Positions 1 to 8,379 of a DNA stretch of 34,221 nucleotides are shown in pieces. Below the pieces are notes generated by a model. It had not been told where the DNA came from. It ran no database searches and saw nothing but the letters and a program-made list of their open reading frames with translations. The stretch's first letter is position 1; the number at the start of each line of letters is the position of its first letter. Source of the stretch: Lacrimispora saccharolytica (GTDB taxonomy: Bacteria; Bacillota; Clostridia; Lachnospirales; Lachnospiraceae); assembly GCA_016899975.1 (NCBI GenBank), contig JACJJN010000031.1, forward strand, positions 1 through 34,221. Reading direction: 5' to 3'. Both the position numbers and the translations under genes were made by a program.

Positions 1-76
1 ATCGCGTAAAATAAGGCTTTAAGCGACTTTTTACGTTCAAAACAGAACTTTAGTGTAACTCGCATGCAAAGTTAGC

Positions 77-104
77 ATTCTATCATATTTACTCGATTTT
101 TCAA
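77..104 (-). promoter_or_regulatory. Putative sigma-A promoter reading out of the left edge
   Basis: On the minus strand a TTGAAA box (99-104) lies 16 bp upstream of TAGAAT (77-82). No coding sequence is visible between it and the window edge, so it would drive something to the left. The match is good, but in AT-rich DNA such matches also occur by chance. Confidence 0.4.
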
Positions 105-178
105 GAACAATCTCTTTTTTTCGCTGAAATCATGGGATTTTCTTGCATCTCCCATACGTCTGCTTATGAAGACGAGAG

Positions 179-277
179 TTAATTATCATGGAAGTTCACA
201 GCAAATAATTGCCAAATCGTAATTACAAATCCAAAAATCGTGACAATACTTGCTAAATTTCCAACAGCACTCCACAT
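179..277 (-). CDS. Small hydrophobic (single-TM) peptide, 32 aa
   Basis: An ATG at 277 opens a 32-codon frame ending in TAA at 179-181. The peptide is almost entirely one hydrophobic segment, from about residue 4 (VGNLASIVTIFGFVITIWQL) to a short polar tail FHDN, so it would be a single-span membrane peptide. It starts 4 bp after the stop of the 121-aa gene at 282-647, and that tight spacing suggests co-expression. No Shine-Dalgarno stronger than the AAAAGAAGAG run inside the upstream stop region is seen. It is below normal gene-calling length. I have no family assignment; it could be a translated remnant of a larger protein, but the intact start, stop and helix make a genuine small protein plausible. 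Confidence 0.42.
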   Translation of the reverse strand: MWSAVGNLASIVTIFGFVITIWQLFAVNFHDN

Positions 278-281
278 AATT

Positions 282-647
282 TTACTCTTCTTTTGACTTT
301 AAATAAGAATACTTGGGCATTTCTCCATATAAATTATCAAAAACCTCTTCCCATCTATTCTCGTCTCTGAATCCTTTTGCAAGTTCCTCACACATGTGAT
401 AATCGCCTCTATGGTCTGGAACAATTTCATACATTGCCTGTTCAAACCCACCATGACCACACTTTTCTCCTCGCTCAATGCGTTCTCTATAATCTTGCAT
501 AAGAGCCATGATTCTTTTGTACTGTTCTCTGGTTAAACCATACTCAAAAATACTACGGCTCACGTCATCGTTATCAAAAAGCAATTGCTGACGAAACTCA
601 ATAAAGTCCAGACGTTCCATAATCTTATTATACTCTTTAGCATCCAT
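282..647 (-). CDS. Conserved-looking hypothetical cytosolic protein, 121 aa
   Basis: Charged, soluble, mostly helical 121-residue protein with no signal peptide or membrane segment. The N-terminal part (roughly residues 1-55) has the flavour of the small DUF1878/YhaI group: a short helix with ERLDFIEF, then an acidic segment, then a 'GLTREQYKRIMALMQDY' helix. The C-terminal half carries GEKCGHGGFEQAMYEIVPD and many aromatic and acidic residues, which I cannot match to a family. The ATG at 647 is preceded by a GAAGGAGC Shine-Dalgarno, which fixes the start. It sits downstream of the VanZ-like gene, separated by a structured 147-bp gap, and just upstream of the 32-aa membrane peptide. Function is unknown; the family suggestion is from memory only. 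Confidence 0.6.
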   Translation of the reverse strand: MDAKEYNKIMERLDFIEFRQQLLFDNDDVSRSIFEYGLTREQYKRIMALMQDYRERIERGEKCGHGGFEQAMYEIVPDHRGDYHMCEELAKGFRDENRWEEVFDNLYGEMPKYSYLKSKEE

Positions 648-712
648 GGCTCTTGCTCCTTCATCATCTTATTATAGTTCATCACATCTCTGCCGATCAC
701 AGATCGTTGCCT

Positions 713-770
713 GCTGCTCACCACGAAGAGGTGTGTGATTATCCGAGCAGCATCGGGAGCCACCGCTCCC
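713..770 (-). other. Two adjacent stem-loops between VanZ-like gene and hypothetical gene
   Basis: On the minus strand GGGAGC-GGTG-GCTCCC (755-770) forms a 6-bp hairpin. It is followed by GCTGCTC...GAGCAGC (713-751), whose interior can also pair (CACC/GGTG around TCTTC). There is no U-run, so these are not obvious terminators; they could be mRNA processing or stabilising structures. Confidence 0.35.
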
Positions 771-794
771 AATATTCCACATAATTCTATTCTT

Positions 795-1406
795 TTACAG
801 ATGCTTTTTTGCCTTCGTAATTCCGTAGTACATTAAACCGCCAATCATTCCACCGACTGTGTTATAGAACAAATCAGACAGTTGGAATGTACCGAGCCTT
901 AAAAACAGCTGTAGCATCTCAATGCTCATCGAAAAAATGAACGCAATATTTCCGCTATACCACAGTATCTTCTTCCAGCTACTGCCCACTTTCTCTTGAA
1001 ATGTCCATATAACCATGCTGGTGAACGGCACCATCATGATCACGTTCTCAATGCACTCTGTTGTAAGTTTCTGCTCGCCGTTCACGGTCTCCCAAATACC
1101 CCATCCGCCCATAACATTTGACAACGGGTTCATCCACAGATTACGGTTTAACAGAGTTCTAAACAGGATCATCGAAGTCACGAAAACCAATAGGAACAAC
1201 TTCCGGAAAAACGCACTCTCTTTAAATTTCTGATACCAAGTCACTATGGCGCTCTTCCAGCCCTTGCCAGCATGTGTAGGCTCATATGCATATAGGTAGA
1301 AAAACAAGGCCAGGAAGGAAATCAGGAGCGAGAATCCAAACGGCTCGTAGAGAGTCGTCAGAATGTTTGTGAGAATCTTCCCGAGTAAATCAATCGTTTC
1401 TTTCAT
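795..1406 (-). CDS. VanZ-like family membrane protein
   Basis: A 203-residue polytopic membrane protein. Hydrophobic segments lie near residues 22-42, 68-85, 120-140, 148-168 and 178-197. The C-terminal half has the VanZ-family signature: an N-V-I-MMVPF stretch, then SIEMLQLFLRLGTFQLSDL (the conserved E-x2-Q followed by G-x-F-x-x-x-D) and NTVGGMIGG. VanZ proteins give low-level teicoplanin resistance in enterococci, but the family is widespread and most members have no known role. Here it starts 6 bp after the stop of the nucleotidyltransferase gene, so it is the last gene of the polysaccharide operon and probably acts at the envelope. The family assignment is solid; a resistance role is not implied. 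Confidence 0.85.
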   Translation of the reverse strand: MKETIDLLGKILTNILTTLYEPFGFSLLISFLALFFYLYAYEPTHAGKGWKSAIVTWYQKFKESAFFRKLFLLVFVTSMILFRTLLNRNLWMNPLSNVMGGWGIWETVNGEQKLTTECIENVIMMVPFTSMVIWTFQEKVGSSWKKILWYSGNIAFIFSMSIEMLQLFLRLGTFQLSDLFYNTVGGMIGGLMYYGITKAKKHL

Positions 1407-1412
1407 CGCCGT

Positions 1413-2315
1413 TTACAGATCACTGAACAGGTCAGCCTTATACACGCCGTTCTCCAACATCTTCTTAAAGCTGTCCTTTACGGCTGCAACATCTTCGTGA
1501 TAGGTCATGCCGTACCAGGTATCGTTCGTTTTCAGAACCTTCACAGACATCTTGCCCTGCTCCAGCAGTTCACCGATAAAGATAGGGATCAGATACTCTG
1601 CTTTCAGAGGATTCCCTGGGACTTCTTTCTCAAAGAACTCTTTGAAGCCTTCTTCCAGTACATCCAGAAAATCAGGTGTCAGTCCCCACATATTCATGGA
1701 AACCAAAGAATTCACATCCACAGCCACACCGTCTGCTTCTGCTCCTATTGCAGTCTTTACAATACTCTTTGTCTCTACAACTTCAGTCAGATTGTTCTGG
1801 TCATCCATCTTGCAGATGCCACGGGTCACGCCACCGTTATCAGACAGCGTGTTCTTCAGCACAAAGCCAGCCATGCAAGACTTTCCACCATTCACCAGAT
1901 ACTCATGTACGGCTTTGAAACCTTCCTTGCCGTAGTAATCGTCCGCATTGATGACGATAAACGGAGTCTTGATGATCTTCTTCGCTGCAAGCACAGCCTG
2001 ACCGGTTCCCCACGGCTTTGTGCGACCTGCTGGAAGTTTTCCCGGAATATCGTCAATGTCCTGAAAAGCGTAATCCACAGTTACATTATGAGAAGAGCAA
2101 ATGGAGGCAATGCGATCACCGATGACCTCTTTGAACTCCTTCTCGATATCCTTGCGGATAATAAATACCATGTGGTTAAAGCCTGCTTCAATGGCATCAT
2201 GGATTGAGTAGTCCATGATGATGTGATTAGAAGCATCGACCGGCTCCAATTGCTTGATTCCTGTTCCGAAGCGGCTGCCGATACCGGCAGCCATAATAAG
2301 TAATGTTGTGTTCAT
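1413..2315 (-). CDS. Sugar-nucleotide nucleotidyltransferase (GT-A fold)
   Basis: About 300 aa. The N-terminus has the nucleotidyltransferase phosphate-binding loop (LLIMAAGIGSRFG followed by the conserved K of GIKQLEPV), and VINADDYYG near residues 125-133 is the metal-binding D-x-D-like segment. These proteins transfer an NMP from NTP to a sugar-1-phosphate (or a choline-type phosphate). Lachnospiraceae polysaccharide loci often carry this variant as a 'nucleotidyltransferase'; the exact substrate cannot be read from sequence. A frame can also start with GTG at 2318, but AGGAGG lies 7 nt from the ATG at 2315 and only 4 nt from the GTG, so I use 2315. It precedes the VanZ-like gene and follows the Fe-S protein after a 55-bp gap. 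It is richer in GC than the genes just upstream. Confidence 0.84.
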   Translation of the reverse strand: MNTTLLIMAAGIGSRFGTGIKQLEPVDASNHIIMDYSIHDAIEAGFNHMVFIIRKDIEKEFKEVIGDRIASICSSHNVTVDYAFQDIDDIPGKLPAGRTKPWGTGQAVLAAKKIIKTPFIVINADDYYGKEGFKAVHEYLVNGGKSCMAGFVLKNTLSDNGGVTRGICKMDDQNNLTEVVETKSIVKTAIGAEADGVAVDVNSLVSMNMWGLTPDFLDVLEEGFKEFFEKEVPGNPLKAEYLIPIFIGELLEQGKMSVKVLKTNDTWYGMTYHEDVAAVKDSFKKMLENGVYKADLFSDL

Positions 2316-2370
2316 CACTTTTCCTCCTTTATTATCTAAACTATAGACTTTCTTTTTCTCCCAGCCACTT

Positions 2371-3531
2371 TTAATGCCTTAACATTGCTTTTAATCTTTG
2401 TTTCACAGGTGACAAAACTCTTCTTATTTTTTCAAGCATCTTCATTGATCCGTATTTTTTTAAACAGTACTCGAATCCTTTTTTTTCAATCATCCTTTGG
2501 AATTCTTCGTAGTGATATGGTTTAGGTGAAGGACTATTCAAATTCTTCTGATTAATTTCATTTAACGAACACTCTATTATATCAAATTTGTTTTTTAGTG
2601 TTTCAAATACTTTTTCCCCCTTTTCGGAATTTATAATAACAGATGATACGCCCAATTTATCCTCAAATGCCTCATTTACATTTTTCAGATTCCAAAAATC
2701 TCCAATTGTTATGTCTCCTTGTCGTTCCATACTTGAGAATCTACATGCATAACAAGAATCTCTTAATATATAATTATTGGTAAATAAACGATAAAAATTA
2801 TCCACCCATATAGGAGCATGGTATATTCGTCCATTTTTAAATTTAATATATATTTCTTGATTTCTCCACCCATACACTTTCTCTCGAAATTTAAGTTCTA
2901 TTATTTGAGAGGAATACAGCTTTTCTTTTCCCTTTAAAAATGCGTTTAATAATTCACTACTTGGTACACCATGACAAATTAAATCCAACGTATATAAATT
3001 ATCATATTCTTTTCTCAAATATTTCTTCAAACCAGCTACCTCACATGGCGTACCTGTAAACAACACCTCTTTTCCTTCCTTCAGATCTTTCTGTACCATA
3101 CAAAAAATCGAATGTTTATCACTTTGTACATATTTAGAGCCTTGAAATTTCCGAGCATCTTCAATCGTTGTCGCTCTTCCATGTTTTACTTGAAAATCAT
3201 CGTTCATCTCCACGCCATACACAACGCCATCATTGTTCAAAATATATTTTGCAACTTCTACAAATACTCCACCTGAACTACTTTTTGCTCGTTCATGCTC
3301 ATCTTTATTTTTTACTCCATAAGCTATTTTTTTAAACTTCTTATTCTTTTCTTTATCTTTTAATGGACAAACCTTTTCGCATAATCCGCAATTAACGCAT
3401 GAATCTTTTCTAATTTCAGGATACAAATATCCCTTTTCATCATGTTTCATATAAATTGCATGTTTAGGACAAATATTCAAACATGCTGAACATCCACAAC
3501 AGTCCTCTTTATTTATATATAACTTTTCCAT
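2371..3531 (-). CDS. Ferredoxin / F420H2-dehydrogenase beta-subunit-like protein of polysaccharide loci
   Basis: 386 aa. Two 4Fe-4S ferredoxin motifs sit at the N-terminus: C11-x2-C14-x2-C17-x3-C21-P and C45-x2-C48-x2-C51-x3-C55-P. The FrhB-type N domain follows (SSSGGVFVEVAKYIL, then FTGTPCEVAGLKKYL) and then the C domain (LDLICHGVPSS, YACRFSSMERQGDITIGDFW). In methanogens this fold oxidises or reduces coenzyme F420. In clostridial capsule clusters the same architecture occurs beside pyruvyl transferases and GTs, with an unproven role that presumably involves a flavin-dependent redox change of a sugar or lipid carrier. It ends 2 bp from the flippase gene, so it is co-transcribed. The gene is strongly AT-rich, like its upstream neighbours. 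Family assignment is certain; reaction and substrate are not. Confidence 0.85.
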   Translation of the reverse strand: MEKLYINKEDCCGCSACLNICPKHAIYMKHDEKGYLYPEIRKDSCVNCGLCEKVCPLKDKEKNKKFKKIAYGVKNKDEHERAKSSSGGVFVEVAKYILNNDGVVYGVEMNDDFQVKHGRATTIEDARKFQGSKYVQSDKHSIFCMVQKDLKEGKEVLFTGTPCEVAGLKKYLRKEYDNLYTLDLICHGVPSSELLNAFLKGKEKLYSSQIIELKFREKVYGWRNQEIYIKFKNGRIYHAPIWVDNFYRLFTNNYILRDSCYACRFSSMERQGDITIGDFWNLKNVNEAFEDKLGVSSVIINSEKGEKVFETLKNKFDIIECSLNEINQKNLNSPSPKPYHYEEFQRMIEKKGFEYCLKKYGSMKMLEKIRRVLSPVKQRLKAMLRH

Positions 3532-3532
3532 C

Positions 3533-5044
3533 TTATTTTCCTTTCATATTTCTCAATCTTATAAGTATCGTTCTAAAATTGTCTCTTGCAAATATAATAT
3601 GAAAAATACAAATAAAAACTAAACTATAAGCTCCAACACAGATTGCGTAAAAAAGCCATGTAATAAGACTTGTTGGCGTAAACTTTATTAGCATTGGTGC
3701 CGTAACATATATTACTATAATCATTAAAATTGCAGTACAAATATTTAACAAAGTACTTTTTCTAGTCATATGTGTTACCATTTTGGGTATAAAAAAGTAC
3801 AAATCAATACAACGATATAAATTAGATAAGCAGGAAGCTAACATGATTCCAGCTAATCCCCATTTTATTCCAAAGCAAATACCTCCTATCAATAAAATAG
3901 CTGCTTGAACCGTACTTTGAACTCTTGTTTCCTTATATAACCCCGCCGCTATCACCAACATTCCTTGAGGTGTTTTTAGATTGTATAAGATTCCATTAGC
4001 TACAAATAAAATAGCAAGTGTAAGATTTGTATATTGAATATCATCAACTCCACTTGTATAGACCCCTACAAACGGTAGGATTGTAACTAATGTAATAGAA
4101 TATATAACGCTAACCATAAAATAATAAAGATATTCGAAATCACTATATGCCTTTTGAAATGCTGTCTTATCTTTCTTAACAATTAATTCCCCAAAACCTG
4201 CTGAGACGCCCGTAGAAAATACAGACATTACTCCATTAATCCCAGCCATCACCATATTATAAACTGAATAAACACTTACCATTTTAAGAGATGAAAAAAT
4301 GGTTGTCATAACTGCTGGAGATGCATTTTGTACAGTTTGAACTATCTGTAAATATAATGCACTCCATCTCTTATCCATCGCACCATAATCAGGTTCCACG
4401 TCATAACATATAAAGTGGTAATTAGTTTTAACATACACATACAATATTAATGTTCTCACAAATATTGATAACAATGCAATAATTCTCAACAAGACAATAT
4501 TAATATGCATTATTGATAAGGCCACGACAATGATAGTATTTAAAACTGTATACACAATCGAAGCCAATGAAATTACATATGTCCTTTGATCAGCAGTAAG
4601 CAATGCTCTGTATTTTGCCAAAGTAAAAAATTCTAACGAGCCATTAACTCCCAACACAAGAACTAAAACGAAAATACTCGTTTGATCTAAAACAGTTGAA
4701 TCTGTAATAAAAGGATAACATATAGCCAAGATTACAACCAAACCTACAAAAATGAATCCTGATTTCACATAAAAGTGCTTCGCAGCAACTACTATCCGGT
4801 TGATCCTATTGTAGTCTTTCTCTGCGATAGGTTTGTACAAAGAATAAACCGCTGCACTTGACAAACCAGCCTCTACTAGATTGAAGTAACTAATAAACTG
4901 TAGAATAGATGATATCAAGCCATTAATTTCAGATCCATATGCTGTCAACATAAATCTAGGCGTTATAAACCCTGCAATCATTGTTACGACCTGTAATAAT
5001 GCTGTCGTAACCGAATTCAACATAAATTTTTTTGAGCGTCCCAT
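3533..5044 (-). CDS. Polysaccharide flippase, Wzx/MATE-like
   Basis: 503 aa, almost entirely hydrophobic, with about 12-14 membrane-spanning segments spread over the whole length. The N-terminal 'SVTTALLQVVTMIAGFITPR' helix and the following 'YGSEINGLISS' are typical of the polysaccharide_synt (Wzx) branch of the MOP exporter superfamily. Wzx proteins flip the undecaprenyl-PP-linked repeat unit across the membrane for polymerisation. It sits between the GT2 gene (3 bp gap) and the Fe-S protein gene (2 bp gap), a tight operon. Only one flippase and one polymerase are present, which fits a Wzx/Wzy-dependent polysaccharide. The gene symbol wzx is functional shorthand rather than a recognised orthologue. 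Confidence 0.88.
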   Translation of the reverse strand: MGRSKKFMLNSVTTALLQVVTMIAGFITPRFMLTAYGSEINGLISSILQFISYFNLVEAGLSSAAVYSLYKPIAEKDYNRINRIVVAAKHFYVKSGFIFVGLVVILAICYPFITDSTVLDQTSIFVLVLVLGVNGSLEFFTLAKYRALLTADQRTYVISLASIVYTVLNTIIVVALSIMHINIVLLRIIALLSIFVRTLILYVYVKTNYHFICYDVEPDYGAMDKRWSALYLQIVQTVQNASPAVMTTIFSSLKMVSVYSVYNMVMAGINGVMSVFSTGVSAGFGELIVKKDKTAFQKAYSDFEYLYYFMVSVIYSITLVTILPFVGVYTSGVDDIQYTNLTLAILFVANGILYNLKTPQGMLVIAAGLYKETRVQSTVQAAILLIGGICFGIKWGLAGIMLASCLSNLYRCIDLYFFIPKMVTHMTRKSTLLNICTAILMIIVIYVTAPMLIKFTPTSLITWLFYAICVGAYSLVFICIFHIIFARDNFRTILIRLRNMKGK

Positions 5045-5047
5045 ATT

Positions 5048-5989
5048 TTACCTTGCCTTTATTCCTAACATTCCCATAATATAGTATATTTTTTGTTTAA
5101 TTCCGTTTTCCCCAACTGCTTTTAATTTGTTATAATAAACCTTTACTTCACTTTTCATTCCGTATTCATTTGCCAATCGGAGATAAAAACGATTAAAGTG
5201 TACAAATACTTTTCGAGTGTATATATTCTGATCATTGACATCACATATATTCTTTACAAGATCATATAATGTATTTTCATGTTCTTGAAATCTTCGGATT
5301 GTTTTTTCATAATTATTATTATCTTTATTAGAATGACTGTTTTTATGTAGAATATACTTATATAACGTTTTATCAATGTATCCAATTTTTTTTTCGTGAT
5401 ATGCTACTGGCAATAAAATCTGATAATTCTGCCCAATTCGGCTCTCATTTATATGTCTACTTGGCACATACTTAAAAAATATATCTGTTCTCATAATATA
5501 GATACCCGGACAAAATACAACATTTTTACTGAATAATAAATCTTCAAAAAAATTATCTTTTTCAGGTTTAATTCTTTGTAAACGCTTTATAACATTTCCA
5601 CTCTCATCTACATAATCAGCCCAAGACATTGCCAATGGAATATCTGGATGTTGTTCCATGTATTTCACCTTTTCGCTAATATTGTTTCGATACAATTCGT
5701 CATCTGAATCTGGCCAAATAAAGTATTTTCCTTGAATATATGGAAAGCCCAAATTCATAGCCTTTGCTTGTCCACCATTCTCCTGCTTTAAATACACAAA
5801 ACGAATGTTTCTTTCTTCAAATTTCTCCTTATACTTATAGACAATATTTTCAGTTCTATCAGTTGAGCCATCATTAATAAAAATCACTTCATAATTTTCA
5901 TAATCCTGTTCCAAAATTGAGACAAAAAATGCATCTAAATATTTTTCAGAATTATATGACGGAGTAATAATACTCACTAACGGTTCCAC
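5048..5989 (-). CDS. Glycosyltransferase family 2
   Basis: About 313 aa. The GT-A fold starts immediately: VSIITPSYNSEKYLDAF, then nucleotide-binding INDGSTDRT (about residues 38-46), then the metal-binding PDSDDE (about 93-98). The C-terminal half is variable, charged and helical. It transfers an activated sugar to a lipid-linked repeat unit at the cytosolic membrane face. The open frame extends back to an ATG at 6022 inside the polymerase gene. However, the GTG at 5989 has GGAGGT six bases upstream, whereas the ATG has no Shine-Dalgarno, so I take 5989; this also removes the overlap with the upstream gene. Sugar donor and linkage cannot be inferred. AT-rich, like the whole inner part of the cluster. 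Confidence 0.86.
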   Translation of the reverse strand: MEPLVSIITPSYNSEKYLDAFFVSILEQDYENYEVIFINDGSTDRTENIVYKYKEKFEERNIRFVYLKQENGGQAKAMNLGFPYIQGKYFIWPDSDDELYRNNISEKVKYMEQHPDIPLAMSWADYVDESGNVIKRLQRIKPEKDNFFEDLLFSKNVVFCPGIYIMRTDIFFKYVPSRHINESRIGQNYQILLPVAYHEKKIGYIDKTLYKYILHKNSHSNKDNNNYEKTIRRFQEHENTLYDLVKNICDVNDQNIYTRKVFVHFNRFYLRLANEYGMKSEVKVYYNKLKAVGENGIKQKIYYIMGMLGIKAR

Positions 5990-6009
5990 TTTAACACCTC
6001 CACTCAAAT

Positions 6010-7278
6010 CTAAAACTTCCATTTAATAGTTCTTTTACTGACCATATAAGAAGAATCCGCTACTTTTATATTTGAAACCAACAGGATAATAATAATCAAA
6101 ACAATTAGCTGGCATGGATAATATAATGTATTTCCAGTAAAACTATAAACTCCAAACAAAATAATCCAATAAATCAAAAGTATATTCCAAAAAACAGGAT
6201 TTTCTTTAACTGCAGATATTGTCTTAAACAGCATCAAGATAATAAGTAATGTCATTAATAGAAAACCAACGATTCCAGTTTCTGCCAAAAGCTGAATGTA
6301 TACATTGTGTGCCTGATAATTCCAACGTTCTCCATAATATCGAAATCCTCGATAAAAGGCATAATCATTAAACGATAAAAATCCTTTTCCAAACAATGGG
6401 TTTTGCCGAAACATTTCCATTGCATAATTCCAAAACACTTCTCTACCCGAAAGTACGTCTCCTTCACTATTCACAATGCGATTGATGATTAAAGACGCAC
6501 CAGGAACCAGTACATATGCACCTATAATAAATATAGTAATTCCTAAACCAACACCTGCCAATTTTATAAATTTATTGTTTTTGGAAAAAAGTATAACATA
6601 AATTAGCAAAACTGCTATTGGGATAATAAAAAGCGTCCTTTTTCCCGTCATCATTAGCGCTACCATTACAATAAGACTCTGAATAATATATTTATGTGAT
6701 TTATGACAGATATATTCTGCAAAAATCATCCCTAGTCCTAAATTACAGATAAATGCCGCATATGCCTTTTCAAAAGCGAGACCTGCGATTGCTCCGCCTG
6801 ATGTAAGCGCACGCATAGTTTCATCTCCGAATGACACAAATCTAAACAATCTATGAAAAATATCCGGCGATGCCGCTTCTAAAAACATAGAAAAAATAAA
6901 TATCCAAAATAAAGCCCTGAAGATTTTCAATAAATAGCGATAAAATATTTCTGAAAACCTAAAAAGGACAATACTTATGCCCGAAATAAAGTATATACTA
7001 TAATCTATAGATCCATCAGAGCTAGAAAACCAAATGCAACCGACAAGTAGAATTGAAACAAATGCAACATATAGACCTATAAACTTATTCATTTTTACTG
7101 TATAATCTTTTTTTGAAACGAACAACACAAAACACAAAACGATTATGAAGAGCGATAGGTGTTTTGTGTACATCATCAACTTGTTATTGGTAGAAAAAAT
7201 AACCAGATTAATAAGTAAAGCAATTATTATTTCTAATGTTTTAGTACCAGTTAAATTAGAATGACCTTCCATCTTCAT
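6010..7278 (-). CDS. O-antigen polymerase/ligase-like membrane protein (Wzy-like)
   Basis: 422 aa with about 10-12 hydrophobic segments. Between the later helices is a large polar loop, from about SGREVFWNYAMEMF to HNVYIQLLAETGIVGF, containing NPLFGKGF and the HN-x-Y-x-Q-x-L-x-E-x-G signature of the Wzy_C/O-antigen-ligase family. Polymerases of this type join flipped repeat units on the outer membrane face. The N-terminus overlaps the end of the pyruvyl transferase gene by 23 bp, and a GAGAGG stretch lies about 7 nt before the ATG. Its position next to GTs, a pyruvyl transferase and a flippase supports polymerase rather than ligase. Sequence conservation in this family is too low to tell substrate specificity. 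Confidence 0.85.
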   Translation of the reverse strand: MKMEGHSNLTGTKTLEIIIALLINLVIFSTNNKLMMYTKHLSLFIIVLCFVLFVSKKDYTVKMNKFIGLYVAFVSILLVGCIWFSSSDGSIDYSIYFISGISIVLFRFSEIFYRYLLKIFRALFWIFIFSMFLEAASPDIFHRLFRFVSFGDETMRALTSGGAIAGLAFEKAYAAFICNLGLGMIFAEYICHKSHKYIIQSLIVMVALMMTGKRTLFIIPIAVLLIYVILFSKNNKFIKLAGVGLGITIFIIGAYVLVPGASLIINRIVNSEGDVLSGREVFWNYAMEMFRQNPLFGKGFLSFNDYAFYRGFRYYGERWNYQAHNVYIQLLAETGIVGFLLMTLLIILMLFKTISAVKENPVFWNILLIYWIILFGVYSFTGNTLYYPCQLIVLIIIILLVSNIKVADSSYMVSKRTIKWKF

Positions 7279-8362
7279 TCAAAACCCTCTCAAAATACTG
7301 ATTTGTTTTTATATATTGTTTTCTGATCTGATCATCGGCAAAATTAAAATCTCTACTAACATTTAATCTACAATCCTCTAATGTTTTCACCTTACATCCA
7401 TCTAACCCTGTTAAACATAACAAAGAGTCGACTCTATCATTAGGCTTAAAATCTTTTTGTAATGCTTCCACATAAAAATCTTTATGAAAAATAACAGAGA
7501 AGGCTGTTCCATGGAATGAATTAGTCACAACATAGTCAGCATATTTTATATATCCCAAAAACTCTTCTACTGATGCCGAATACACTCCTTTTATATCCGG
7601 AGTTTTCATTTGATCTACTACATCAAAATTCAACGCCACAATTTTTCTGCCCGTTAATTTAGATAATTTTCTTGCAAAGTCAAAAATCAAATTCGATGTA
7701 TTCAATTTGTAAATTAATATATAATTCTTAAGTTTAGGTTTCTTTGCAAGTTTTTCCCATTCTTCTGCGGTCAATAAAAAGACTGGATCCACAGATAATT
7801 CCGAATCTTTTCCGGTTAGTTTTTTTACAATCTGTTGTCCTGCATTTTCACGGATAGATAATTCAGAAAAAGTTGATAGCAAACTTTTATAATCATTTAC
7901 ATAGCTGTCTGGAATCTCCTTCATACCAAACGAAGCAGCATAGGAAAGTTTGTTATCACAATTTTTTACAAATTGTAAAAAATATGTTTTATCGAAATCT
8001 GTACATGCAAAATTGAAAACCTGATCGCTTCCTGTTATAAACTTATCGTAGCGAAGATTCGCCTTATCTATATTAAACTTATCATAAACTTCTGTACTTA
8101 TTCGGACATTTTGATCCAAAAATCTGTAAAATTCTCTTTTTTTCTTATATGTGTTTTTAAAATTCAACATTCCTCTAATAATCTGTTTTACAGACTTGTC
8201 CTTTATTGTGAATGTTTTATAAAAATTTTCCATATGTTCACATCGATAATCTATAACCTCTGCATCATAGTTAGAAACATTTAAAAATTTCTGTAATGCA
8301 TATGTTTGCAAAACTGCCCCATAATTAATTGCTCTGTGAAACGTAATAATTCCTATTCTCAT
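7256..8362 (-). CDS. Polysaccharide pyruvyl transferase family protein
   Basis: About 368 aa. The N-terminal MRIGIITFHRAINYGAVLQT is the hallmark start of this family. Further hallmarks are YDKFITGSDQVFN (about residues 105-117), a SIRENAG segment and the C-terminal VTNSFHGTAFSVIF. Members add a pyruvate ketal from PEP to a sugar of the repeat unit and belong to the GT-B-like CsaB/WcaK group. A frame can be extended to a TTG at 8383. The ATG at 8362 is better, because GAGGG lies 6 nt upstream. It lies 17 bp downstream of a GT2 gene and overlaps the polymerase start. Pyruvylation would give the polymer negative charge. In clostridial loci this family often travels with the F420H2-dehydrogenase-beta-like protein, which is also present here. 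Confidence 0.88.
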   Translation of the reverse strand: MRIGIITFHRAINYGAVLQTYALQKFLNVSNYDAEVIDYRCEHMENFYKTFTIKDKSVKQIIRGMLNFKNTYKKKREFYRFLDQNVRISTEVYDKFNIDKANLRYDKFITGSDQVFNFACTDFDKTYFLQFVKNCDNKLSYAASFGMKEIPDSYVNDYKSLLSTFSELSIRENAGQQIVKKLTGKDSELSVDPVFLLTAEEWEKLAKKPKLKNYILIYKLNTSNLIFDFARKLSKLTGRKIVALNFDVVDQMKTPDIKGVYSASVEEFLGYIKYADYVVTNSFHGTAFSVIFHKDFYVEALQKDFKPNDRVDSLLCLTGLDGCKVKTLEDCRLNVSRDFNFADDQIRKQYIKTNQYFERVLNEDGRSF

Positions 8363-8379
8363 AAATATCCCTCTATAAA

